From the NCBI GenBank assembly GCA_013153415.1, contig JAADEO010000175.1, positions 1-5,698 on the forward strand: 5,698 nucleotides of DNA. Reading direction: 5' to 3'. Made by a program: the position numbers and the translations under genes. Below are positions 1 through 5,698 of this stretch, one piece after another. This stretch comes from Deltaproteobacteria bacterium (GTDB lineage: Bacteria; Desulfobacterota; Anaeroferrophillalia; Anaeroferrophillales; Tharpellaceae). The first letter of the stretch is position 1. The number at the start of each line of letters is the position of its first letter. The notes under the pieces are model-generated. The model saw only the letters and a list, made by a program, of their open reading frames with translations. It was not told the DNA's origin and searched no databases.

Positions 1-1
1 C

Positions 2-385
2 CGCCCGGTTATGATGCCCAAAAACGGCGAGAATGCCGGCAAGTCAGAAGCGGAGATAGCAGCGCCGGCGGCGACCGATACCGGCCGGATGAAACCTGAG
101 ACTTCGCCGGAGGGAAAATTCCCCCGGCATGATTTTCTGGTCAGCGTCCGTAATACGGCAATAGACAACTGTTTCAACTGCCACAGCGGAATTCGCAAAG
201 AGATGTCGCACCCGATCGAGATACCTCCAGCGCCCGGCATGCATGTACCCGAGGAGTATCCTTTGCTGCCGGATGGCACTATCGGCTGTATGACCTGCCA
301 TGTCCGTCATGCCGGGAACAATATGTTTCGTTTAATCAGGCCCCAGGGGAAAAAATTCTGTGGTGCCTGTCATAGTACCTATTGA
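2..385 (+). CDS. Multihaem c-type cytochrome with paired CXXCH sites, 5'-partial
   Basis: This is the C-terminal part of a c-type cytochrome, likely a periplasmic or surface electron carrier. Counting from the ATG at 11, three covalent haem sites are visible: CFNCH (residues 54-58), CMTCH (93-97) and CGACH (117-121). An SHP motif (66-68) and the C-terminal arrangement of CMTCH, VRH and CGACH resemble the doubled-CXXCH domain of multihaem cytochromes; the His in SHP and VRH are candidate distal haem ligands. Residues 1-40 are Ala/Pro/Glu-rich and linker-like. The frame stays open to the left edge, and the ATG pair at 11 and 14 has no ribosome binding site or signal peptide, so the true start and export signal probably lie upstream. 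A free-standing triheme protein starting at 11 is possible but less likely. It is 87 nt upstream of the HAMP membrane protein on the same strand. The electron-transfer partner and redox role cannot be read from the sequence. Confidence 0.82.
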   Translation, partial: RPVMMPKNGENAGKSEAEIAAPAATDTGRMKPETSPEGKFPRHDFLVSVRNTAIDNCFNCHSGIRKEMSHPIEIPPAPGMHVPEEYPLLPDGTIGCMTCHVRHAGNNMFRLIRPQGKKFCGACHSTY

Positions 386-461
386 CTTAAACATTTCAAT
401 ACTGGTGCCGACGGAATGAATAACGGTGTTGAACATATTTTTTCTGATCAGGTAAGGTTTT

Positions 462-467
462 GGGGAG
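462..467 (+). promoter_or_regulatory. Ribosome binding site choosing the start at 473
   Basis: GGGGAG lies 5 nt before the ATG at 473. The upstream in-frame ATG at 416 has only a weak GACGGA directly before it. This favours 473 as the start of the HAMP protein. Confidence 0.6.
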
Positions 468-472
468 CTATA

Positions 473-1027
473 ATGATGAAGGATGGCAAGCATCATCGCC
501 GGCTGTTGAATCTGGCAATCGAAAAAGATTTTCAGAAATGGTTGCTGGTGCGGATTTTCGGCGTGATTATTCTCAGTTCGGTTCTAGCCGCGGTGATTCT
601 TTTTTTCTACGCCCACCACGAAACCGTCAACAGTTTCTACTCGGCACACATTAAAATTCGTCGGGTCAGTGACCTGCTTTTGCCGGTGATACTCTGTGGT
701 TCCTGTGTCAGTCTCGTGGCGGGTACCTTCCTGGCGATTTTCCTGCCCCAGAAGATTGCCGGTCCGCTCTATCGTATCAGTCGGGAGCTGGGCGAGGTCG
801 GAGATGGAGATATGACGGTGGTGATTCGCTTGCGGAAGGATGATACCCTGCAGAGCTTCGCCGCCCATGTTAATGAAGTGATCGCCGAGTTGAACGGTCG
901 GTTCGCGGTTCTACGGGATGAAAGCGCGGAACTCGAAGCGGCTCTCGAGCGCCATGACCAGGCTGCAGCGGTGGCCGCTTCGAGAAAGCTGCGTGATGAG
1001 CTGAGTCGTGTCAAGATCAGGTCATGA
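473..1027 (+). CDS. Two-helix membrane protein with HAMP domain
   Basis: A 184-residue inner-membrane protein made almost only of a transmembrane-HAMP module. A basic N-terminus (KHHRR) is followed by helix 1 (about 24-46), a very short external loop of about 20 residues, helix 2 (about 68-91), then a HAMP segment from about residue 92 with the characteristic proline in KIAGPLYRI, ending near 142. The C-terminus (about 143-184) is charged and Ala/Glu/Arg-rich, probably a coiled coil. There is no kinase, methyl-accepting or GGDEF output domain, and the loop is too short for a ligand-binding domain. I recall similar HAMP-only proteins in Desulfuromonadia genomes, often labelled chemotaxis-like. 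The start at 473 is preferred for its ribosome binding site; starting at 416 would add 19 residues that do not look like part of the fold. It follows the cytochrome gene by 87 nt with no clear terminator, so co-transcription is likely. Its role could be as an adaptor that passes a membrane or redox state to another protein, but that is inference. Confidence 0.85.
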   Translation: MMKDGKHHRRLLNLAIEKDFQKWLLVRIFGVIILSSVLAAVILFFYAHHETVNSFYSAHIKIRRVSDLLLPVILCGSCVSLVAGTFLAIFLPQKIAGPLYRISRELGEVGDGDMTVVIRLRKDDTLQSFAAHVNEVIAELNGRFAVLRDESAELEAALERHDQAAAVAASRKLRDELSRVKIRS

Positions 1028-1078
1028 ATCGGACTGGTTGGGAAGCGCGAAGATGTTAGGGACGGCAGCTTGGCGTCA

Positions 1079-2530
1079 TTACTGGAGGCCGAATTTTTTC
1101 ATCCGGTAACGTAGGGTATCCCGGCTCAACTGCAGGAAACGGGCTGCTTTGGTCTGGTTGCCGCCATGTTTTTCCAGGGCCAGTTGGATGATATTCTTTT
1201 CCAGCTCCTCCAAAGAGATGCCTTTGGCGGGCAGGGTGATCTGGATATCGCCGGTGCTGGTGCTGGTTGATGTGATGGGGAATTTGTCGCTGGTCGGTCC
1301 GGTGGCGCCGGTTTCGGGTTGGGGCCAAGTTGCTGGAGCTGTCGATGGTTGCTCCTGGTGCTGGTGGGCTTCGAGATTGAGGTTGTCGGCCGACAGACGG
1401 TTGCTGTCTTCGAGAATCATGGCCCTTTCGATCGAATTGCGCAGCTCGCGGACATTGCCGGGCCAGTCGTAGGCCATCAGTCGTTCCAGAGCTTCCGGGC
1501 TGATATCTTCGATATTGCGGTTATGTTCCTGGTTGAAGATGTCCAGGAAATAGCGGGCCAGGTGAGGAATGTCGGCCTTGCGTTCCCGCAAAGGAGGAAT
1601 GTTGATGGTCATGACGTTGAGCCGGTAATAGAGGTCGGCCCGGAATTTCCCCTCCCTGACCATCTGTTCAAGGTTGCGGTTGGTGGCTGCTATGACCCGG
1701 ACATTGACATCTATGTCCCGGTCCCCTCCTAAGCGCCGGTAGCGCTTGTTCTCGATGGCCTTGAGAATCTTGCCCTGCATCGCCAAGGGCATATCCCCGA
1801 TCTCATCAAGAAACACGGTGCCGCTGTCGGCCAGTTCGAAAATCCCTTTATGGCGCCGGCCAGCATCGGTGTAGGCGCCTTTTTCATGACCGAAGAGTTC
1901 GTTTTCAAGCAGGTTCTCCGGAATGGCGGCGCAGTTGATTTCAAAAAATGGGGCCTGGGAGCGGCGGCTGTAGAGATGTACGGCTTTGGCGACCAGTTCC
2001 TTGCCGGTACCGCTTTCTCCCAGGATGAGGACGGTTTTATCGTTGGTTTCGGCACACCTTTTGATGATCTTGAAGACATCAATCATCTCCGGACTGTTGC
2101 CGATCAGGCGGTCTTCGTCGATCTGCTGGTCAATGGGACTGTCCGGAGTCTCGGCCTGTTTTTTGAGCTTGCGTTTGTCGAAAGCCAGTTTGATGACTTG
2201 CTTGACTGATTCCAGGTTGAAAGGCTTGCCGATATAATCTTCGGCTCCCAGTTTGAAAGCCTCGACGGCGGAGCCGACATCGGCATAGGCGGTGATCATG
2301 ATAATCATGATATCCGGATATTCCGCCTTGAAATGTTCGAGCAGTTCAAGGCCGTTGGCATCCGGCAGACGGATGTCGAGCAGTACCATCTGGGGCTGGA
2401 AGGAAATGATTTTGCTCCGGGCCTCAGCTCCCGATTCGGCGGTATCCACCATGTAGCCGCTTTTGATGAGCGGTTGGGAGAGAGACCAGCGGATCAAGGG
2501 TTCATCATCAACAATAAGTATTTTTTTCAT
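1079..2530 (-). CDS. Sigma-54-dependent response regulator, NtrC family (REC-AAA+-Fis)
   Basis: A complete 483-residue transcription activator that uses ATP hydrolysis to open sigma-54 RNA polymerase complexes. The REC domain (1-118) has the acidic pair D8/D9, phospho-acceptor D52, T80 and K102. The AAA+ domain (about 142-388) has Walker A GESGTGKE (171-178), the sigma-54 contact loop as GAYTDA (218-223) instead of the usual GAFTGA, Walker B FLDEIG (240-245), arginine-finger region FRADLYYRL (296-304) and WPGNVREL (356-363). A Gln/His/Pro/Thr-rich linker (about 389-427) leads to a Fis-type helix-turn-helix (about 440-483, GNQTKAARFLQLSRDTLRYR). All catalytic residues are present. The start is placed at the ATG at 2530 because the REC fold begins there; the frame extends to a TTG at 2587 but the added 19 residues match nothing in the family. 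The ribosome binding site is weak (GGA 7 nt upstream). It is divergent from the histidine kinase at 3061, its probable partner. Target promoters are unknown. Confidence 0.97.
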   Translation of the reverse strand: MKKILIVDDEPLIRWSLSQPLIKSGYMVDTAESGAEARSKIISFQPQMVLLDIRLPDANGLELLEHFKAEYPDIMIIMITAYADVGSAVEAFKLGAEDYIGKPFNLESVKQVIKLAFDKRKLKKQAETPDSPIDQQIDEDRLIGNSPEMIDVFKIIKRCAETNDKTVLILGESGTGKELVAKAVHLYSRRSQAPFFEINCAAIPENLLENELFGHEKGAYTDAGRRHKGIFELADSGTVFLDEIGDMPLAMQGKILKAIENKRYRRLGGDRDIDVNVRVIAATNRNLEQMVREGKFRADLYYRLNVMTINIPPLRERKADIPHLARYFLDIFNQEHNRNIEDISPEALERLMAYDWPGNVRELRNSIERAMILEDSNRLSADNLNLEAHQHQEQPSTAPATWPQPETGATGPTSDKFPITSTSTSTGDIQITLPAKGISLEELEKNIIQLALEKHGGNQTKAARFLQLSRDTLRYRMKKFGLQ

Positions 2531-2539
2531 GAAAATCCA

Positions 2540-2555
2540 TGCTTTTGTCGTGCCC
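2540..2555 (-). promoter_or_regulatory. Sigma-54-like -24/-12 element at the regulator start
   Basis: Read on the - strand this is GGGCACGACAAAAGCA, with GG and GC separated by exactly 10 nt. The -24 half matches the GGCACG core perfectly; the -12 half has AAGCA in place of TTGCA. Transcription would start at about 2529, inside the ATG at 2530, so a normal leader for the regulator is not possible. It may be a leaderless promoter, an RNA polymerase binding site with a repressive role, or chance. Confidence 0.25.
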
Positions 2556-2690
2556 CTTCGGGATTGATTGGAAAACCTGTCAAGCAATAATCATGCAACT
2601 GCTTTATTCCTTGGTAACTCCCGAAATTACGACAGAAGGCGGCGGGTGCTGGGGTATTTGACTGGTTTGTTGGGTTATATCACGCTTTTT

Positions 2691-2700
2691 GACTCGAGTC
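2691..2700. repeat. Perfect 10-bp palindrome
   Basis: GACTCGAGTC is a perfect palindrome in the middle of the divergent region, about 160 bp upstream of the regulator gene and 360 bp upstream of the kinase gene. It could be a dimeric regulator's operator half or core. Only one copy is seen here, so function is not supported beyond position and symmetry. Confidence 0.35.
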
Positions 2701-2818
2701 CAGTCGGCTTTCCCTCGATCTCCAGCCTGTGCGTTTCCCGGTTTACGGGGTTGTTGGGGAAGACCTCTCTGCGGTATGAAGCTTGCGTTATTCGAGCGGT
2801 AATTGAAACCTTGTCGAT

Positions 2819-2869
2819 ACTTTTACATTATCTTGGTGATGTGGAAAATTGATGTCGGCCCGTAAAAGT
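2819..2869. repeat. 8-bp inverted repeat with 35-nt spacer
   Basis: ACTTTTAC (2819-2826) is matched by its exact reverse complement GTAAAAGT (2862-2869). The spacer contains two TGATGT copies. The stem is A/T-rich and would be weak as RNA; the arrangement might instead be a split protein-binding site. The repeat itself is certain, its function is not. Confidence 0.4.
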
Positions 2870-2963
2870 TGTCCGCGTTTTTGGGGCTTGAAGTCATCAT
2901 TATCTGATCGTTTACTGGCAATTGCTGATAATAATTAAGAATTATGTTTTCAACCCCGGCCTT

Positions 2964-2991
2964 TTGTTGTAACAGGATAACACAGTATAGT
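2964..2991 (+). promoter_or_regulatory. Possible sigma-70 promoter for the kinase operon
   Basis: A -10-like TATAGT (2986-2991) is preceded, after a 16-nt spacer, by a poor -35-like TTGTTG (2964-2969). Transcription would start near 2998, giving a leader of about 60 nt before the ATG at 3061. The -10 match is good (5 of 6) and the -35 match weak (3 of 6). Confidence 0.3.
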
Positions 2992-3046
2992 TCCGGCTGC
3001 CGGCGCAGGAGCGACAGATCCATGTCGTTGGGCCCGGCAGGGTGTT

Positions 3047-3055
3047 GGAGGAGAG
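3047..3055 (+). promoter_or_regulatory. Strong ribosome binding site of the histidine kinase
   Basis: GGAGGAGAG ends 5 nt before the ATG at 3061. The longer open frame from the ATG at 2944 has no such site, and its extra 39 residues are Cys/Arg-rich and unlike a kinase N-terminus, so 3061 is the start. Confidence 0.8.
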
Positions 3056-3060
3056 AGCCC

Positions 3061-4257
3061 ATGTCACAATTCAGCCTGGATGAGGTCGGCCCGGCGGCCC
3101 GGGAGCAGGAACTTGACCGTTTGCGGCGGGAGAATGCCGAACTGCGCCAGGAAAAAGAGTACTTCGTCAGTATCGTCAGGAATTTCAGGAATGGTCTGCT
3201 GACGGTCGATAACGACCTGAAAATCGTTTTTTTCAATCTGGTGGTCGAGCGGCTTCTTGGTTATGATCCCCAGGAACTGTATGGCATGAAACTGCACCGG
3301 TTGATTCAGGCTCGAGAAGAGACGGTGCTCAATATCCTGCACCAGGGCGGACTCTGTGTCGATCCCAAAACCGGGGAGATGGGTTCTTTCAGTTTCATCA
3401 CCAAATCAGGCAATGTTTTTCCGGTGGAAGCGTGTTTCTCGGTAATTACCGATATCGAGAACCGGGTCTGCGGCATGACCTGTACCTTCCGCGATGTCAC
3501 CCAGAAAAAAAGAATGGAAAAAGCTATGGCCCGGATGGATCGTCTCGCCTCGCTGGGGGAACTGGCCTCCGGCATGGCTCATGAGATCAAAAATCCGCTG
3601 GCCTGTATCGCCGGGGTGTTGCAGAATCTGCAACTCGGTGAACAAGGGAGCGCTGGTGCCGGGATGGTGCCCGAAATCCTCTCGCAAGTGGAAAAGATCG
3701 ATTCGATCATCAACGGCCTCCTCCATTTCGCCAAGCCGGGGCCGGTGACCATGGCTCCGTTGCAGGTCTGCGAGGTTCTGGATGCGACCATTTTTCTGGT
3801 TGATCGCTATCTCCAGGAAAAAAGTATTGAGCTTGAACTCGATTATGGCGAAGATAATCCCTGGGTCCGGGGTGACAAGCAACTGCTTCAGCAAGCCTTT
3901 CTCAATATTCTGATGAATGCCTGCGAGGCTCTGAGCGAGGTCGAAAGGCAGCGTCTGCTCAGGGTTGCCGTCCGTCGCCAGAAACCGCTTTTACCCGATG
4001 AGCCGGAGGCGGACGGCAGCGCTTATGAGATGGTTGAGATCGAGATCCGTGATAACGGTGTCGGAATCGATAAAAACAGCCTGGATGCGGTTTTCAATCC
4101 GTTTTTCACCACCAAATATCGAGGAACCGGTCTCGGGCTGGCTACTTCCCATCGTATCATGGAACAGCATGACGGAACCATAACTGTCGACAGCTCACCT
4201 GGAGAAGGCTCGGTATTCAAATTGACCCTTCCCGCTTACCATGAGTCTGAAAAATAA
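3061..4257 (+). CDS. Soluble PAS-domain sensor histidine kinase, NtrB/AtoS-like
   Basis: A complete 398-residue kinase that should autophosphorylate on His and pass phosphate to an NtrC-type regulator. An N-terminal coiled coil (about 14-33) leads into a PAS domain (about 34-148) ending in TFRDVTQKK, a typical PAS-to-kinase junction. HisKA has SLGELASGMAHEIKNPL with phospho-acceptor H174. The HATPase domain has the N box (FLNILMNACEAL, N286), G1 box DNGVGI (331-336), F box FFTTK (348-352) and G2 box GTGLGL (355-360). All catalytic residues are present. No membrane helix or signal peptide is seen, so it senses a cytoplasmic signal through PAS; no ligand or cofactor can be named. It has no receiver domain of its own, and the divergent regulator ending at 1079 is the obvious partner. 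Its last 17 bp overlap the next gene, which points to an operon with coupled translation. Confidence 0.97.
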   Translation: MSQFSLDEVGPAAREQELDRLRRENAELRQEKEYFVSIVRNFRNGLLTVDNDLKIVFFNLVVERLLGYDPQELYGMKLHRLIQAREETVLNILHQGGLCVDPKTGEMGSFSFITKSGNVFPVEACFSVITDIENRVCGMTCTFRDVTQKKRMEKAMARMDRLASLGELASGMAHEIKNPLACIAGVLQNLQLGEQGSAGAGMVPEILSQVEKIDSIINGLLHFAKPGPVTMAPLQVCEVLDATIFLVDRYLQEKSIELELDYGEDNPWVRGDKQLLQQAFLNILMNACEALSEVERQRLLRVAVRRQKPLLPDEPEADGSAYEMVEIEIRDNGVGIDKNSLDAVFNPFFTTKYRGTGLGLATSHRIMEQHDGTITVDSSPGEGSVFKLTLPAYHESEK

Positions 4258-5698
4258 GATGACGGTCAGAAAAAAAATCGTTTTTGCCGTCCTGGCGGTA
4301 GTTACTTTTTTCCTGGGCTTCCACCTGTTGATGGATAGCTTCCTGATCCTTCCCGCCCTGGAAAAGCTTGAACTCACTTCGGTGCGCAAAGACCTCCAGC
4401 GGGCGGTCCGGGCGGTCAACAGCGATCTCGAACATTTGAGTATTCACTGCTACGACTGGGCCGGCCGGAATGATACATACCGTTTTCTCAAAGACCGCAA
4501 TCCGGAATATATCAGGAATAATCTGGGCGAGAACACTTTTATCCACAATCGTCTGAACCTGATCTATTTTATTGACAACCGGGGTGTCGTGGTCTGGGGA
4601 CGCTGCTATAACAACGACCTCAAAGAGTTTATTACGATCAAGGAGTTCGCCACCCCGAACTGGCCACCGGACCATCCCCTGCTCCAGCATCGTCATGCCG
4701 ATCGCCATCTGTCTGGCCTGTTGCGTACTTCACTTGGGCCGATGATGCTGGCGGCCCGGCCGATCATCCCCAGTTCGGGGGAGGGGGAGGTGCGTGGCAC
4801 CCTGGTGATGGGGCGGCTGCTTTGCGAGAAATGTATTGAAATGCTGCGTTCTCGTATCCAGGTCGATGTCGAAATCTGGCCGGTTGATCACGGTAGCCTG
4901 CCCGAGGATGTCTGCCGGGTCAGGGAACATCTCACTCCCCGCCAGCCGACCTGTTTCCATGCCGACAGCGACTGGTTCTACGGTTACACCTATCTCCGTG
5001 ATATTTTCAATCAGCCTGCCTTGTTGCTCCGGGCCCGGATTTGGCGCTCGGTCTACAAAGAGGGCCGGACCGGGCTGATGATCGATTTTTTTACCACTCT
5101 GGCTGCCGGCCTGACAGTGGTCTGCCTGCTGATCTTCCTGCTTCATCGGATGGTGGCCAGGCCCCTGGCCCAGCTGTCCCGGGGGGTGGCTGAAATCGGG
5201 GAGAAGGGGGAGCTGAAACCGCTCGAAATATGTTACCAGGATGATGAAATCGGTCGTTTGCAGGAGGAGTTCAACCGCCTGATCTCAAGACTTCATGATG
5301 ATATCGAAAAGCGCAAAGGGATCGAAGCCAGTCTGCGGGTCAGTCAGGCCAACCTGAGCGCGGTCCTCGAGGCCGCTCCGGATGGGATTCTGACTTTCGA
5401 TTGTCGCGGCTGCATCAAAACCGCCAACCCGGCCGCCGCCCGGATGTTCGGCTACGATCAAGCCGCACTGCGGGGCCGCAGCATCCTGATGCTGGCGGCG
5501 GCCCGGCAACGGCAGGAATTGAATGAAGAGTTCGAAAAACTGTGCCGCGAACCCGAAAAATCGGTTTTTTCGCTGGGGATCGAGGTTGCCGGCCAGCGAC
5601 GTGACGGCAGTGATATCCTGGTCCATTGCAAAATCAGCCGGGTTGAAATCGAAGACAAGAGCTGTTTTATCTGTATTCTGCGTGATGTCACCGGTTTG
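4241..5698 (+). CDS. CHASE4-HAMP-PAS membrane sensor, 3'-partial
   Basis: The frame is open for 486 codons to the right edge. A basic N-terminus is followed by transmembrane helix 1 (about 12-31), a periplasmic CHASE4 sensor (about 35-275) with the family signature YDWAGRNDTYRF (71-82) and a following IYFIDNRGVVVWG strand (108-120), helix 2 (about 281-301), HAMP (about 302-352, ARPLAQLS), a short coiled coil, and a PAS domain (about 371-486) with AAPDGIL and a terminal LRDVTG. The output domain lies beyond the window: a histidine kinase, GGDEF/EAL or further PAS are all possible. The periplasmic part has six Cys (70, 122, 195, 198, 225, 238), including a CEKC pair, but no CXXCH, so it is not a haem-c protein. 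Start: the ATG at 4241 overlaps the kinase gene by 17 bp; the ATG at 4259, one base after the kinase stop, would shorten it by 6 residues. Neither has a good ribosome binding site, so translation is probably coupled to the kinase gene. Confidence 0.9.
   Translation, partial: MSLKNKMTVRKKIVFAVLAVVTFFLGFHLLMDSFLILPALEKLELTSVRKDLQRAVRAVNSDLEHLSIHCYDWAGRNDTYRFLKDRNPEYIRNNLGENTFIHNRLNLIYFIDNRGVVVWGRCYNNDLKEFITIKEFATPNWPPDHPLLQHRHADRHLSGLLRTSLGPMMLAARPIIPSSGEGEVRGTLVMGRLLCEKCIEMLRSRIQVDVEIWPVDHGSLPEDVCRVREHLTPRQPTCFHADSDWFYGYTYLRDIFNQPALLLRARIWRSVYKEGRTGLMIDFFTTLAAGLTVVCLLIFLLHRMVARPLAQLSRGVAEIGEKGELKPLEICYQDDEIGRLQEEFNRLISRLHDDIEKRKGIEASLRVSQANLSAVLEAAPDGILTFDCRGCIKTANPAAARMFGYDQAALRGRSILMLAAARQRQELNEEFEKLCREPEKSVFSLGIEVAGQRRDGSDILVHCKISRVEIEDKSCFICILRDVTGL

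Larger units (their letters stand above)
2531..3060. other. 530-bp divergent intergenic control region
   Basis: This non-coding stretch lies between the response regulator and histidine kinase starts. It is unusually long for a divergent pair. It holds a sigma-54-like element next to the regulator start (2540-2555), a 10-bp palindrome (2691-2700), a small CCCG/CGGG hairpin (2737-2749), an 8-bp inverted repeat (2819-2869), a further ATTATC/GATAAT pair (2899-2904 and 2927-2932) flanking the palindrome GCAATTGC (2918-2925), and a sigma-70-like promoter before the kinase. Open frames crossing it use TTG starts without ribosome binding sites and do not look like proteins. No tRNA or riboswitch is recognised. 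A small RNA cannot be excluded. Confidence 0.6.

Noticed and set aside
1028..1078. Bidirectional terminator between the convergent genes
   Set aside because: No stem-loop with a T-run could be found in the 51-nt gap. The T-run at about 1095-1100 is inside the regulator's coding end.
2531..2587. N-terminal extension of the response regulator from a TTG at 2587
   Set aside because: The REC domain begins exactly at the ATG at 2530 (MKKILIVDDEP). The extension has no family resemblance and the start codon is TTG.
2772..2787. Sigma-54-like GG-N10-TTGC pattern on the + strand upstream of the kinase
   Set aside because: The GG and TTGC match with correct spacing, but only A and G of the CACG part match and it would give a leader of about 260 nt. 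A second, poorer GG-N10-GC occurs at 2672-2685, so chance is likely.
2568..2852. 94-codon open frame in the intergenic region, + strand
   Set aside because: It starts with TTG, has no ribosome binding site, overlaps the regulator's upstream region, and its translation resembles no protein fold or family that I recognise.
2944..3060. N-terminal extension of the histidine kinase from the ATG at 2944
   Set aside because: No ribosome binding site there, and a strong GGAGGAGAG directly precedes the ATG at 3061.
2823..3236. 137-codon - strand open frame across the kinase start
   Set aside because: It is antisense to the kinase gene and its control region, and the translation looks like a Ser/Arg-rich shadow of the coding strand.
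4823..4834. CEKC in the CHASE4 domain as a haem c site
   Set aside because: The next residue is Ile, not His, so it is not CXXCH.

Overview
The window looks like chromosome of an anaerobic, respiring Desulfobacterota-type (former Deltaproteobacteria) bacterium, perhaps of the Desulfuromonadia. This is inferred from gene content, not from a marker gene. The signs are a cytochrome with paired CXXCH haem sites, a small HAMP membrane protein of a kind I associate with those bacteria, a sigma-54 (NtrC-type) response regulator with its NtrB-type kinase, and a CHASE4 receptor. Base composition is moderate in G+C and even across the genes. I see no mobile element, CRISPR array, tRNA or rRNA.

Layout. 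At the left edge (+ strand, to 385) is the 3' part of a c-type cytochrome gene with three haem-attachment motifs. After 87 nt comes a 184-residue protein with two membrane helices and a HAMP domain (473-1027), probably in the same transcript. It converges, with a 51-nt gap, on a complete sigma-54-dependent response regulator (1079-2530, - strand). A 530-bp intergenic region (2531-3060) separates this regulator from two divergent + strand genes: a soluble PAS-histidine kinase (3061-4257) and, overlapping its end by 17 bp, a membrane CHASE4-HAMP-PAS sensor (from 4241) that runs off the right edge.

How the genes may work together. The kinase has the NtrB/AtoS/ZraS-like HisKA-HATPase form that pairs with NtrC-type regulators, and it lies divergently next to one, so they are very likely a cognate pair acting on sigma-54 promoters. 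The CHASE4 sensor is translationally tied to the kinase and may feed a periplasmic signal into the same or a parallel pathway. Whether the cytochrome/HAMP pair is a target or an input of this system cannot be decided from sequence.

Every gene is assignable to a known family. I found no convincing undescribed system. The points most worth a second look are the HAMP-only protein beside a cytochrome, the sigma-54-like element sitting on the regulator's start codon, and the long divergent control region with inverted repeats.
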